Assembly: GCA_023853785.1 (NCBI GenBank)
Contig: JAJIRX010000500.1
Span: forward strand, 186,001-250,000
Direction: 5' to 3'
From: Psilocybe azurescens
Taxonomy: Eukaryota > Basidiomycota > Agaricomycetes > Agaricales > Agrocybaceae
Length of the DNA stretch: 64,000 nt
Positions 23,274-38,299 of the stretch are shown one piece after another. Numbering within the stretch: position 1 is the stretch's first letter; the number at the start of each line of letters is the position of its first letter. Position numbers and translations under genes: made by a program. The notes beneath the pieces were generated by a model, which did no database searches, was not told the origin of the DNA, and was given only the letters and a program-made list of their open reading frames with translations.

Positions 23274-23935
23274 ATGGCTATGAAGAGAAAACTCGAAGAC
23301 GACTCCGAGGACGTGTCGCCTATCGTACGTCTCTTTACATGAGCGCCCAATGCGCGCTACTCACCGTCCGTAACTTCCATTCACAGACGAAACAAGTGAA
23401 ACTCGTCCCTTTCCCTAACATTCAAGTCGAAAACGATGCTGTTATGTTCGACGTTGAGCCTATGTATCCCGATCTTGTTCACAGTCGTCTCCAGTCCAAT
23501 GCCAGCTCAATATCATCTAATGCTTCGGATTCGCCCGTTACCGATTCCCGTATGTCGCCTCTTTCTTCACTTACGTTTACTATATTTATCTTGCATCCCA
23601 GCAGCCTACCCTACATTCGACATTTATCCTCTACCTTTCTTTTCCAATGACGGCACAGTAGACCCAAATTCCCATAATTTCTCATATTATTCTCGACAAG
23701 CGTCAAATTCTCAGGTTGGTCTTCTCCAACCCTCAAAAACATTTGTCCACCATGGGTACGATGCCCACTCGTGTAGAAATGTGGCCTGTCTCATCATCCT
23801 TGTTTGTATCGCAGGACAAATTGCACACAAATACCTAAACTCCGGATAGCCTGTGCGTCTGGCGTCAATGGCCAACGTACTATGTGGAGCCATTGCGAAC
23901 AATGCGGCGCAATATCTATGGTAGAATGTGACTAA
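23274..23935 (+). CDS. Hypothetical protein with C-terminal Cys motif
   Basis: Four or so exons give about 165 residues. The ATG at 23274 begins MAMKRKLEDDSED, a basic/acidic nuclear-localisation-like start. Then come TKQVKLVPFPNIQVENDAVM, a Ser/Asn-rich middle and a Tyr/Phe-rich part. The C-terminus is TNCTQIPKLRIACASGVNG, RTMWSHCEQCGAISMVECD and TAA at 23933-23935. The spaced cysteines (C..C, CEQC) suggest a metal-binding tail, but no family is recognised. An alternative is an extra intron (GTAGAA...CACAG) after ISM that would continue into a hydrophobic frame to about 24348; I prefer the earlier stop. Confidence 0.6.
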
Positions 23936-24800
23936 AAAAAACCTAACTAACCTCTTGCTCACAGAAACTTCCCACTCTTTTCGCATCGGGGTTCCTGTTT
24001 CTCCTCTGCTTTGTTATTCTTGATTTATTTGACTGTACGATCTCCTGCCTACGTCGCAACATCGCCGTATACACCACGACGAACAGATTTTTGTGGTTAT
24101 GGACACTGCATATTTATTCGCCTTCGCCTTCGCCTCCAGCACTTCAGCACTCAGTAATCGATTCGACTAACCAACTGTTCGTCCCTTCCTCTCGCCAAAT
24201 TAAAGGGAAAATATTTCAGCCATCTTGTTCGTCCATGCTTTGCTTCCGCTCTACTGCTTCGTCTATATATATAGAAACCCGTTATCATGTATCATACTAC
24301 GAAGATGTGAACATCTGCTTTTTACGCGAAAGCCCTTCCAGCAGTTAAAGCTGTTTGAAGACTTGGGCATTTTCACAGCCCTCGTGACAGAACTGTGTGC
24401 GTTGAAATCTCCATGGGGCGATATTCAGGAAAGGAGCAAGCGGCACCTGGACCAGGTTTAGATCCCCGGCTACCGTGGTATGCGCACACCTAAAGTCTTA
24501 CGGGACAGCATTGCTTCTAGGAAGATGATTTGTAGAACCTGACGGTTCCTTTTTAGCAGACAAAGTGAAGTCATTATCATGTTCCATATCTACTGTAATC
24601 CAAACTTTGGCCAGGGATGATGTCAACCCCACCGGCTCCTGATGTTGATGTTGAGCAGCTAACTCAATTGGAATCGCTTCTTTGCTTCTTTTGCGTGTCC
24701 ATGATTATTTTCTCCCACCACCTGCTTATTTAAAAGGCGTCAATGACAGCAATCGTCGAGGTTTCCTCGCCCTTTCCAAGATATACCTCTTGGGAGCACA
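23936..24800. other. Intergenic region upstream of the sugar transporter
   Basis: About 865 bases. It contains the open frame 24091-24348 that could be an alternative 3' exon of the preceding gene, and otherwise presumed promoter. No TATA or repeat stands out. Confidence 0.4.
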
Positions 24801-27384
<2,584 letters not shown>

Positions 27385-27677
27385 ACATGATTGAAACTTT
27401 CTATATTCATTATCGATGACCACCCAGTGTGGCTGGTAGTAAAGCAATGTTCAGCCCTCGTTTTAACTCCTTATTTAATATTACATAAGCCAGTACTTAG
27501 ATACCGCCTCCAATCAGTGTTCACAGCCAAACCCAACTAAGTAGTAGTAAGTACTTTAGTTCATTCCTGCGAAATGTACGCCGAAGAATAGAATTAAGTC
27601 CTGATATCTATCTCATACGACACCTCTTATCTCGATAGCGACCTTTGCTAAAGCCCTGATTTCTATAAACAACGCGC

Positions 27678-29116
27678 ATGATGACACAAACAACCATGCT
27701 ACAATATGAAGCGCCCTGTGAGCAGCCCTGCGATTCCCACTGATTCCCGATGTTCTGATATCCCACACAGGGCCTGTCCATAGCCTTGACTGGTGCAAAT
27801 CATCTGCTCCAGGTCAACAACTGCGCCCACGATCTGCATTTCGTTTTGGAGTAGGATCATTCACCGAAAATTATCAAAACCAGATTGCAGTCGTGGGTTT
27901 GCAGGACGAACGTGTGCTGGTGGAGGACGACTTTACCGATTATCCTGATTTTGTCACCCTTTGTGAAGCCTACCATGGATACCCGGCTACTAGTTTGCAG
28001 TGGCAACCTGCTTCTGCCCAAAATCACGCTTGGTCTCAAAAGTCAACCGCGACCGAGCTCCTGGCTACTACTGGTGATGCTTTGAGAGTTTGGGAATATA
28101 GTGGCGATGGGTCGACGAATTCGTCATCATACGTTGGACGACCCCCTATTTCCTCGGGGCATAGTTTGACAATGAAAACCGCGTTATCGGGGGTGTGTAT
28201 ATGTTCCATGTGTCTCTTATACACTTACCTTACATCTGTCCCAGCAGTCCAAAGTCCAGAATCAGTCTGCAGGCGCCCCTCTAACAAACTTCTCGTGGAA
28301 CGAAAAGGCGCCCAATCTCATCGTAACGGCGTCTATCGATACCACATGCACAGTTTGGAACATCGATACATCTACGGCAATGACCCAATTAATAGCACAC
28401 GATCGCGAGGTCTATGATGTAGCCTGGTTGCCTGGGTCCACCGATATCTTCGTGTCTGTAGGTGCTGATGGCAGCTTGCGTGCTTTCGATCTTCGTAGCC
28501 TCGAGCATTCCACCATATTGTACGAAACACCGGCCCCAAAGAGTGTCCCTCCTCCCACCGCAAACCCGTCTGCATCTGCGCGTCCTCCAACATCCCCCTT
28601 GCTGAGAATCGCTTTCAATCCTTCTGATTCAAACTATATGTCCACCTTTCACATGGACGGCTCTGATGTACAAATCCTGGATATGCGCAGTCCAGGGCAA
28701 CCTGTTATAGAGCTACGTGGCCATCATGCACCTATAAACGCTCTCGGATGGGGTTCCGCAGAGCGTCCTTTACTAGCCACAGCAGGTAATATTCGATCCT
28801 GTCACTTTTCGGTGTAATTGAACCTGACTGGACTTCAGGTGATGACTGCCAGGTCCTGCTATGGGATCTGGCAAATTATACTCAGGGAGCTGCGTCACCT
28901 CGAAGCGCAGGATCACGTTTGAACTCTCCCCGTCCGGATGCCAAGAAGAGGGTAGTCACTGAACCGGTCATGGCATATACAGCTCCCAGTCAAATCACTA
29001 ATCTCGCATGGTCGCCACAAATTCAAAGCATGACGATGAACTCAGGCTATTCCACTGCCAGTGGAGAATGGCTTGCGATTGCTTCCGGCAAAACAATCAA
29101 AGCATTGAAGGTATAG
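27678..29116 (+). CDS. WDR68/DCAF7-like WD40 protein
   Basis: This WD40 propeller is the scaffold family of DYRK/HIPK kinases and CUL4-DDB1 adaptors (plant TTG1, animal DCAF7). The ATG at 27678 leads to LQYEAPW, the tryptophan codon being split by an intron (T/GG) ending near 27770, then PVHSLDW, which matches the family's opening. Later come FRFGVGSFTENYQNQI, ATTGDALRVWEY, SIDTTCTVWNIDT, HDREVYDVAW, SVGADGSLRAFDLRS, a Pro/Ser insertion (about 28525-28605), ELRGHHAPINALGW and TAGDDCQVLLWDL. Then come a Ser/Pro-rich insert and ASGKTIKALKV-TAG at 29114-29116. Blade motifs and start make the assignment strong. The two Ser/Pro insertions seem lineage-specific. Confidence 0.88.
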
Positions 29117-30160
29117 ACGATACTACGACTGATGTGTTAGTATTCCTTCTCAGTAAATACCCAAAGTCGTATCGTATTTACAACATGTATCAGCAACTCA
29201 ACTCTCATACGGATTGACTTTTGCCACTTGTACTTGTCCTCAACCAAACCACACTATATCTTAAGACATCAGAGAAGTGTGCCTAGTCCCGACTCTCGAA
29301 CGCAGCCGTTTCCGCTTCAGGACTTCTGAGGGAATACACTCGATCAACGAGCCCATCATTCCATGTGTGAAAACTGTGCGAAAACAGAGGAAAACAGTAC
29401 AGATGGGACTGGCTGGAGCCCTGAGTTGCCCAAGCCTTATGTGTTTGGTCTTGTGCACGCCCAGTGTGGATACATACCTATCTCATCTGTGCCTAACAAT
29501 ACTAAAATGTACGAGCATGTACATCGCGAGATGTTCATTGAACACGCCAAGCTCAAGGACCCGCATGGTTGAACGATCTCGATTCAATGTGAGCGCAAGA
29601 AATATCAAGAAATATCACCGTGTCATGGACACCAAAGGTACGAAATTTCCTTTCCCTGCAAGCCATTTGCGTCGTTAAATCACATATTAGCCATAGCCAT
29701 CACTAAACATGAACCACGATTCTTCGTACTTCAGACGATAATTGTTCATTAACTCAACTACAAAGACGCCCAGAGGGTTTACTGTTTGGGGCTCCAGCTT
29801 GGTCTATGGCCTGCTCCATGTCGGACCTTCGTTTTCAGCTGTATACAGCACGCAGCATTTGAGCATCTCGACGCCACTCTTGCCAACAACATAATAATCT
29901 CACTCGGGGAACAATCTCAATGATTTCATAAGATAAGTTATCTAGCATGCGATTCAAACACTGCTAAGAATCCACATTCGTTTTCGGCTTATCCTGCGTA
30001 TCCCCTCGCACTGTGTTTTTGTCCGATTCAACCATGTGTTACTTTGATGGGTTATCCTCTTGGTCTTGATTGTTTCCGACATATAACGGAGCAAAATGCA
30101 TTCAGACAGATTCAGACTCATCGTTCACTTGATCCTCTCTTCCAGGCTAAGCACTTGAAG
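29117..30160. other. Long intergenic region, one possible orphan frame
   Basis: About 1,040 bases. It holds the 3' region of the WD40 gene and the upstream region of the first CNT gene. One frame, 29363-29572 (+, 69 codons, starting MCENCAK), has a protein-like composition but no splice or family support. Confidence 0.35.
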
Positions 30161-32571
30161 ATGGCCTCCGCTCCCCGAACCCCCCAGCGCCGTTCGTCGT
30201 ACGGCCTCCAGTTACTCTCCGGGTTCTTCATTAAAGGAGAAAGAGAAGGCGGACGTTTCAGATCCTGCCGTTTTCCTCACCAAGGATGAGGAGCAAAACA
30301 CCATTTCTTCTGGTAAATATGATCTTTATCGACCATATATTCTGGGAGCAACGGCATTTGTTATTCTTGGATGGTGGATAAGTGCAACGGTTTTAGAGGC
30401 GACGAGGCACAGATGGTATTTTTCCAACGCCTCTTGGAATTGAGGCCAAACTCATGGTGCCCTACAGGATCGTTCAGACTCTATTCGCATGGTTTTTCAT
30501 CTTGTTTGTTTTCCATTTCGGTTCTGGTATCAGGATACGTCTCTGATAGAACCTATATTTTTACAGGGTCATCGCTTTCCGCTTCATTCCAAACACCATT
30601 GTCACGAAACCAGTGGAAGCTTTCTGGGTTCCCTGTGTTCAAAAACCTTGGTTTGCTCTCAACTATCGAGTACGGTTAGGTTTTGGCTGGCTCGTCCTTG
30701 TTGCTATGGTCTTCGGCTCTGCATTTGGCTTCAAGCTCACTGGGGTATGCAACGCCATTGCTTAAGTATAATTCTTACTCATAACAGTGAAATCACTTGC
30801 AGGGTGCTTCTTACAGTGATCGAGGCATCCCTGTTGCGGGACTCTTCCTCTTTCAGATCGGCTTTTGGGCCTCATCAAAGAAACGCGACGCCGTCCCCTG
30901 GTAAGCTACCATGCTTCTTTTCAACAGATCAAGGCTAATAATCTTAGGCCGACTGTGATTGTCGGTCTCATTCTCCAACAAGCCATCGCCCTATTTGTTC
31001 TTAAATCTGGAGCGGGTTTCTCCATTTTTAAATGGATTGCCACTCTTGCCGGAGATTTTTTAGGTCGGTCTCAAGCAGGAGCACAGTTTTTCTTCGATGA
31101 AGAAACGTACAACAAGCATTGGTTCTTCATTGGCACTGTGGGTTTTCTATATCTCTAAGCTGGAATTAATTTGACCCTTGGAGCAGCTGGGCTCCATAAT
31201 ATTTTTCATTGCGTTTGTGCAAATGATGTACTACTTGGGTGTCATGCAATGGGTCATTGCTAAATTGTACGTGTTTTCGATCTGCTTCAAATAGAAACAG
31301 TAGTTTACTCATTTCCAGTGCATGGCTTTTCTTCAAGCTCATGAACGTCTCTGGTGCAGAGGCTGTTGTGGCTGCAGCATCGCCTTTTGTTGGACAAGGT
31401 ACATATCCTTTGTCCAGCCTTCTCAGTTGAACGCATTCCTTATTGATGTGTAGGAGAATCTGCATGCCTTGTCCGTCCCTATGTCGATCGTAAGTATGGT
31501 TGTCGCATTGTTCGGCTCGACAATCCTGATGTGTCATTTTTAACTAGTGATGACAGAATCTGAGCTTCGTGGGTCTTCTCTTTTGATTATCATTGGCTGT
31601 TATCTCAGTTCATTTATGCAGACGTCACGATGACATCTGGGTTCTCAACCATCGCCGGTTCAGTGTTGGTAGCGTACATGAGTCTCGGTGTTCCTGCCAC
31701 AACATTGGTCACTTCCTCTGTGATGAGTATCCCCGCCTCTCTGTCCATTAGTAAGATGAGAAGTCCGGAACTCGATGAGCCTGTCACTCGCGGTAATGTC
31801 ACTATTGATCGCGGTGCAGAGGACGCAAAGAATCCCCCAGTGAGTACCACCTTTGATTGAAGCTTTGTCAAGTCCTGACATATGTATTAGGCAAACGCTA
31901 TCCACGCTTTTAGCCAGGGTGCACTCTTTGGATTGATCGTAGCAGGCCAGATCTTGTGAGTAGAAGTAAATACTTTAGCAGTATATCACTAACGTGCTCG
32001 AACCCCAAGGACGAACGTTCTTACCGTGCTGTCACTTGTGGCTACGTGAGTCGTGCCAGCTTTTGACATAGAAGAGATCAACTAAACCTTTCTTCCCGAT
32101 TTGAAGGATCAATGGTCTCTTGACATGGATTGGCCATGGCTTTGGAATAAACAATCTTACACTGGAACTCATCCTTGGCTACGTTTTCTATCCAGTCACA
32201 TTTTTCCTTGGCGTCCCCCGCAAAGAGATTCTCAAAGTCGGACAACTTTTTGCGAAGAAGCTCATCGCAAATGAATTCTCTGCATATGAAGACTTGAAGA
32301 AATTGAACGACGCAGGGGGATCTCCGCCCGTGCCTATACAATCGCTTCATATGGTCTATGCGGTTTTGCCAACCTTGGATCCTTGGGTATCCAAATCGGA
32401 GTACTAGGTGCTCTCGCTCCTTCGAAAGGAAGAATAATTGCCCGAATTGCTTTTTCCGCCATGGTATGCGGCTTCCTTTGCACCCTACAGACCGCTGGCA
32501 TCGTGTAAGTCTTATTTGATACCCCATCTCCAGGTGCTGACAGAACTTCTTCCAGTGCCATGCTTATCTAG
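30161..32571 (+). CDS. Concentrative nucleoside transporter (CNT/SLC28 family), copy 1
   Basis: A cation-coupled nucleoside importer. After a polar N-terminus come ten or so membrane segments. Landmarks are [17 protein letters not shown] (TM1), [38 protein letters not shown], the transport-core signature [18 protein letters not shown], and [17 protein letters not shown] with [14 protein letters not shown]. The end has [17 protein letters not shown] and TAGIVAMLI-TAG (32569-32571). Two sites break frame. The C6 run at 30180-30185 would need two more bases to join the ATG at 30161 to the frame beginning [10 protein letters not shown]. The G5 run at 32315-32319 needs one. The paralogue at 32831-35222 supports both expected readings. 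The gene converges with that paralogue. Confidence 0.85.
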
Positions 32572-32830
32572 ACGTACTAATCGCTGTATTATTACCCTAA
32601 TCTTCCTATATATAATACATACCAGTGTGCGATCTTCGCCATAAATACTGCATACACTTGTATGCATATCTAAACGCGCCAAATTGTCCGGATGAAGCTT
32701 ATGCGTCTGCAATATATATATATATATATTTCTGACAAGCTAAAGCTAAGGTAGTGTTGAGGTGGTCAGTAAAAGCTTGTAGTTTGCCCTCATGACACGT
32801 TGATTGATCATTAGTTATACAACATACATA
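32572..32830. other. Short convergent spacer between the two CNT genes
   Basis: 259 bases between two 3' ends. It includes a TA microsatellite (32712-32729). The two transcripts may overlap at their 3' UTRs. Confidence 0.5.
32712..32729. repeat. (TA)n microsatellite
   Basis: Nine consecutive AT dinucleotides in the spacer between the convergent transporter genes. Confidence 0.85.
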
Positions 32831-35222
32831 TCATACAAGCATACCACTGCAAAAGATTTTAGCACGTAATTATGTGAATGCAAACACAGTTGGACGTACG
32901 CTATGCCTGCTGTCTGAAGGGTCGATAAGAACCCACATACCATAGCAGACAGTGCGATTTGGGCAATGATCTTGCTTCGGGATGGAGCCAATGCACTAAG
33001 AACACCTATCTGAATACCGAGAGATCCAAGATTTGCGAAGCCACATAAAGCATAAGAGCAAATCGTAAAGGCACGGTGCGACAGAGGATTATCACCGTTC
33101 ATAACGTCGTGGAGGTTTTGGTAAGCCGAAAACTCATTGGCTACGAGTTTTATAGCGAGGAATTCGGATACTCGAAGGATTTCGGCACGAGGAACCCCAA
33201 GGAAAAAGGTGACCGGATAGAACAAGTAGCGGAGACCGAGTTGCAGAGTGAGGTGATGAATTCCAAAACCTTTTCCAATCCAAGTAAGCAGCCCATTGAT
33301 CCTTCAAAGGGTGTAAGTTAGCAAAGTAATTGACGTCCCAACTTGAAACATACATACATCGCTACCAGTGATAAAACTGTCAGAACATTTGTCCTAGAAC
33401 ACACAATTTAGTCAGATTTGATTAGAACATAACGTAAATACTTACAGAATTTGACCAGCAACAATCACGCCGAAAGTAGCGCCCTGACTGAATGCGTGCA
33501 GTGCATTTGCCTATGATACGTTGAGTTTTCATCAAACAAACAGGACAGAAGAAACTCACAGGGGCTTTTGATTGGTCAACGCCACGGTCTACAGTGACAC
33601 GGCCGCGGGTAACGGGCTCTTCCAACTCGGGGATGCGCATCTTGCTGATGGCCATAGATGCAGGTATACTCATGACGGAGGAGGTCACCAGATTTTCTGG
33701 GGGTACACCGAGATTTATATATGCAGCAAGAACAGATCCGGCGATGGTGGAGAAACCGGATGTCATTGTGAGGTCTGGTATATTTGGTCAGGCTTGCAAG
33801 ACGACATGAGCCAAAAGATACGCACGGAGTTCTGATTCTGTCATGACTGAAAGATGGCGTCCAGCATTAAAAGCATATAGCAAAAGGCAAAAAAGTCACT
33901 TACGATCCACATATGGTCTAACAAGACACGCAGATTCTCCTGATTGGCGCCCGTGATCAGGAACAGTATTCGAATTTCCATATTTGCTCACCTTGTCCAA
34001 TCCACGGAGAGGCGGCAGCAACGACGGCCTCTGCTCCCGAAACCCCCATCAATTTGAAGAAGAACCAAGCACTGTAAAATTTTTAGTGCTCTATCCAAAT
34101 AATTGTAATGATTGTTCCCTCACAAATACTTGATGACCCATTGCATAACACCCAGATAGTACATCATCTGGACAAAGGCGATAAAGAAGATGATAGATGC
34201 AAGCTGCGAACTGTCAGCGAGACAAATGAAACCAATCAAGTAAACATACAGTATTGACGAAGAACCAGTGCTTGTTTATGGTATCTTGGTCGAAAAAGAA
34301 ACCTGCTCCTGCCAAGGCTTGGTCAAGGAAATCGGCGGCAAGAGTGGCGATCCATTTGAATATCGAAAAGCCGGCGCCAGATTTCAGAACGAACAATGCG
34401 ATAACTTGCTGGAGGAATAGCCCGACTATAACAGTTGGCCTAAGAGGGAACTGTAAATACAATTGTGGAAGCAAGTAACATGCGCATTGACCATGGTATG
34501 TGGCTTCGATGCCTGGATGTCGCCCAAAATCCAAACTGGAAAACAAAAGACCAAGGACACTGATCGCACGATCACCGTAAGAAGTACCCTTCGCGCATAA
34601 AAACGTTACATTGTCTGCTGAAAGCACGACAGTACCAAAATACGCACCTCTTGGAGTTTGAATCCAAAAGCAGAACCAAAAACGATCGCTATAAGACAGA
34701 ACCACCCAATGGCAAGTCTGGTTCTGTAAGGTAATTTGTACCAAGGAGTCTGTATGGCAGGTTCCCAGACGGCGCTTATGGGATCTGCGACGACGGAGTT
34801 GGGAATGAATCGGAAGGCAATGATTCTGCAGATGTTTGTAAGTCCAAGATGAGACGAGCCAAGAAAAAAGGGACAGACAAAATAAAAGCCCAGGCGAACA
34901 AAGTTTGAACAATCCTAAAATTTCTCTTGAGAAAAGGTTATAAAAAGTTGGGAAAGAAGACACACCATCTATGCCTTGTAGCTTTAAGGACTGTTGCACT
35001 TATCCACCAACCCAGGATCACCAAAGCCGCCGCGGTCAGAATATATGGTCGATACTTTGTGTAAAATGTGGGGGATTCGTCTCCTCCGTCTTTGGGCGCA
35101 AGATACTCGGCATCGTGAACAACGGCCTTCTCCTTTGTGCCAGACTCGAGGGATGAGCGAGATTCTCGCTTCAAAGCACTGGCGGTGCGCTCTCTGATCA
35201 GGGGAGGTTGGGTGGTATCCAT
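32831..35222 (-). CDS. Concentrative nucleoside transporter (CNT/SLC28 family), copy 2
   Basis: Paralogue of the gene at 30161, in inverted tail-to-tail orientation. The ATG at 35222 begins [15 protein letters not shown], a Ser/charged N-terminus, then [18 protein letters not shown], almost the same TM1 as copy 1. Shared landmarks are [89 protein letters not shown] and [18 protein letters not shown]. The last exon follows an intron near 32850-32895 and gives AGMLV-TGA (32831-32833), parallel to VAMLI in copy 1. Exon order matches copy 1, so the pair arose by duplication after the intron pattern was set. I noticed no broken frame. Confidence 0.87.
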
Positions 35223-35933
35223 CCTGGGAGTAGCGCAGAAACACGTTGTGAGATAGCTCAGGTGGGCAAAAGCGAAGTGGCTACAGGCATGAAGGCACTA
35301 TTATATGGTTTATCGACTCGGCGTTGACGCTTGACAGAACCATACGGATAAGTGGCATGTGGGGAGTTCTATTAATAGATTGGACTAGCTAATCTATCTT
35401 CCGTGTTTGCCACCCGCCCGGCAATTTTTTTCTGCGGTGTTCCACTTGGCTTTGGCTTATTCCTTCATTCTCCGCTTTCTTGGGCAAAAAGAGCACCACA
35501 AGCTACAAAATAGACAAGTGTCTTACGCTTACTGATGAAAAAGTCATAGACGGCATAGTGCACCAATGAAGCCCCAACTGGCCCAATCGAAGTGGATCAT
35601 CTTCAGATCTGTGAGCTGCTTGTGTTGAAAAGCCCACATGGTGATCGTGGGAGTATTCCGCATAATGGCCTTCATATTACCAGAGCATCTATGCAACTCG
35701 TATACGGCAGTATCATAAACATCTTGTAAACATCAGGAGATTCCTCTCGCGGATTGGGACTTCGGTTTTCGTTCCAAATCAACAAGTTTGAAGCATGATA
35801 GGAAATGCTGTTACGTGTCTTATCGCGGGTTGCGTGGGATCCATTATGTGGGAAGGTTGGTAGGCTGTAACAAGTAATATTATTGCATTTGTGCATGTTT
35901 CATTAAACCAAAGGCACTAACTTACTATTATTA
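35223..35933. other. Intergenic region
   Basis: About 710 bases: promoter side of CNT copy 2 and 3' side of the GT61 gene. Short frames only; no repeat or RNA gene recognised. Confidence 0.4.
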
Positions 35934-37803
35934 TCAGAGCGGCAAAGTTCCTTCCAGGCGATCTTCAATGAGTCGGGCAATTGAAAGACCGTGGACGGGT
36001 ATAAACGTTCCTTGAAATCCTTCAGGATAACTTGGGGTAGCTGGCTCGTTCGGATATGTTGTGTAACTATCTCCATTCTGTATCAGTGAAAACCGTCGAT
36101 AAGTATGATCGAATCGGACTGACGTACGTATCATTCCAAACAGTGAAATGTCGTATTCCGAGAGCACGTCCCGTCCATTCATAATCATGCGCAAACCCTC
36201 CAGGATAAAAGATTTCGATAACGCTCGACAGTTGATTGGGTTTCATCAAAACCAGGTGGGTAAGTCCATTACCATGCACCCCAAGCATGATCTAAAAAGA
36301 GTGGTATGAATGAGAGAAGACCAAAGGAATACAGTGCATTGGAAAGAAAAAGAAACAAAATATCACACTTACCGTCGTTTCGGATGCAATTTGGATCTGT
36401 TCTTCTTTTGAAAGAAGTTCGGGTTGAACTACTTTTAAAGCCCAGTTTTTGTTCTCGGCCCGTTTCCTCTTTACCAATTGCTGCAGAGCCAAAACCAACG
36501 CATCGTGATCCTCAGGAACTAGATGTCGCCGCACGCCTTGACGACTAATATAAGTGATTGTCACTTGCTTTGGCAACGGAAGTAGGGATTGTGGGTTTTT
36601 GGTATCTTTTTGCACGAGAGGCAATTGTGCTGCGGTGTTATCTTCTAAGCCTTCGGTTCCGGCGAATTTGAGTACAGCTTCTCGCACACTGTTCCACCAC
36701 CCTCCGAAAACGTCGATCCCACCATTCTGCAACATGAATTCCCAGGATTCTGCTGCTATACGTTGGGTTTTACTGCCACACTGTTCACCTCGAAAAGCAG
36801 CGCTTCGGTCAGAGAGTAGAACCAATGGAAAATGCCAGGCACGACTTGCTCGTCGTTCCAAGGATTTGTTTGGCGTGCCCCATGGTACGAATGTTGAGGC
36901 TACGCGGTCGTCCCAGTCGTTGGATACCTCGACAGTAAGAGAAGGGAACGCCGCACGTAGGAAATATGAATTGAAACCAGGTTTGTCCCGCCAATCTTCC
37001 GAGGACGCATGAATGAACATCACACGAGACAGCGGGGGAGGTTTGTAGTTTTGACTAGGCCAATTAATTGATGAAATTGGTTGGTTATTCGCCAGAGGAT
37101 TGAAAGCACCATATAAAAAGGCCCAAGCCCCCAACATAAGTTCGGCGACGAAGTGATAATAATGGTTCAAAAATTGCCATGGCTCGTTGACAAGTAGCTA
37201 TACACAATCTATCAGTGCAAAGATTGAGTGACCCCATCAAAGAGCCTCACAGTGTTCCCTTCAATGGTCCAAATTCGATTGCGTTCATTCTTTGCCACGT
37301 CTCCCCCCCCATTTCAGAGCGGCGTCCTGTTGGGATATGATTTGCATTTCTTGGTCCGTCGGCTCTCGCATAGCAATATTTTGGGGATTATTCTCCGCCA
37401 GCAAGCCAGTGCTTATCATCATACGGATCTGAGGAAAGTTGGATTTACGAGGCTCCGATGAAACAATATACAACGTCCCATTGGCCATATAGAGGTTTTT
37501 AAACAAGGTCCATCCTGGAGCATGGGCAACAATAGACGTTTCAGGAATCTCTTCCAACAAACCAATGTCAATAGATATTGGCGTTGGAGGCATGGGCAGA
37601 GAGCTAGGTGAATAGAAAGGCGAAGCTATCGATACCGTGTCATTTCTTTGCGATGATGCATTGTCGATAGCTTCAGTCAGTGTATCTGGCGAAGTTGCAT
37701 AGTATGCAGCAGTGAAAAGCAAGTAGATGATGGACGCGCCCGTAACTACAAGTAGTGCCGCTCGACGCGTCAAGCTTTGAAAAATGATCATATCCTGAGT
37801 CAA
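35934..37803 (-). CDS. Glycosyltransferase family 61 (DUF563/EOGT-like) type II membrane protein
   Basis: A Golgi/ER glycosyltransferase candidate. The start at 37803 (MTQDMIIFQSL; a second Met at 37791) leads into one membrane anchor (AALLVVTGASIIYLLFTAAYY) and a Ser/Pro stem. The lumenal domain has LLVNEPWQFLNHYYHFVAEL, typical of GT61, and late in the protein the donor-site region IMLGVHGNGLTHLVLM followed by SSVIEIFYPGGFAHDYEW. Introns are short. The frame breaks at the C8 run 37303-37310: current reading stops 8 codons later, whereas one base fewer (or two more) continues as DVAKNERNRIWTIEGNT to a normal donor. The TGA is at 35934-35936. Whether it transfers xylose, GlcNAc or another sugar cannot be told. 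Confidence 0.82.
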
Positions 37804-38299
37804 CTTTTAATACAGACTATAGTGAGACTCGTTTTAAGACTTTAAGTAGATAGACTGACCTGTTTACTTTACTACCGCAGTACAACTACGCTGCCTACAC
37901 TGCTACGGAAGTACAACTAGCACGCGCTGTGGACTGGAACAAAAAAGTGAGAGGGATTTAACGTTTCAATTGAGCAAGGAGAACAAGATGTTAATCAATG
38001 TCCGTGGGGATAGCCTTTTCGGCAGGACTGACCAGGGAACTTGCTGAGTGAAGTGTTGACGCGTAGAATGTTTCCCCATTAGGTTCTTCATCCTGACAGG
38101 GGTGACAGATCAGATGCAACTAGAAGGAGGTGCTATTTTGAGCCAGTCCACAAGCGCGTGCGCATTCGCCCCATCAATTAATTTCCCAGTCTGGGCGCGC
38201 TCATAATAGTAGCCTTGTCACGCCTATCCGTCGCTTACTACGGATTTTCAGCTTTACTGCCTTAATCTCAACTGAACTCAGGTCCATCTCACTTCTGAT
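37804..38299. other. Divergent promoter region between GT61 and PPT1 genes
   Basis: About 500 bases. Near 37865-37920 are two loose copies of a GTACAACTA-containing motif. No gene was seen. Confidence 0.4.
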
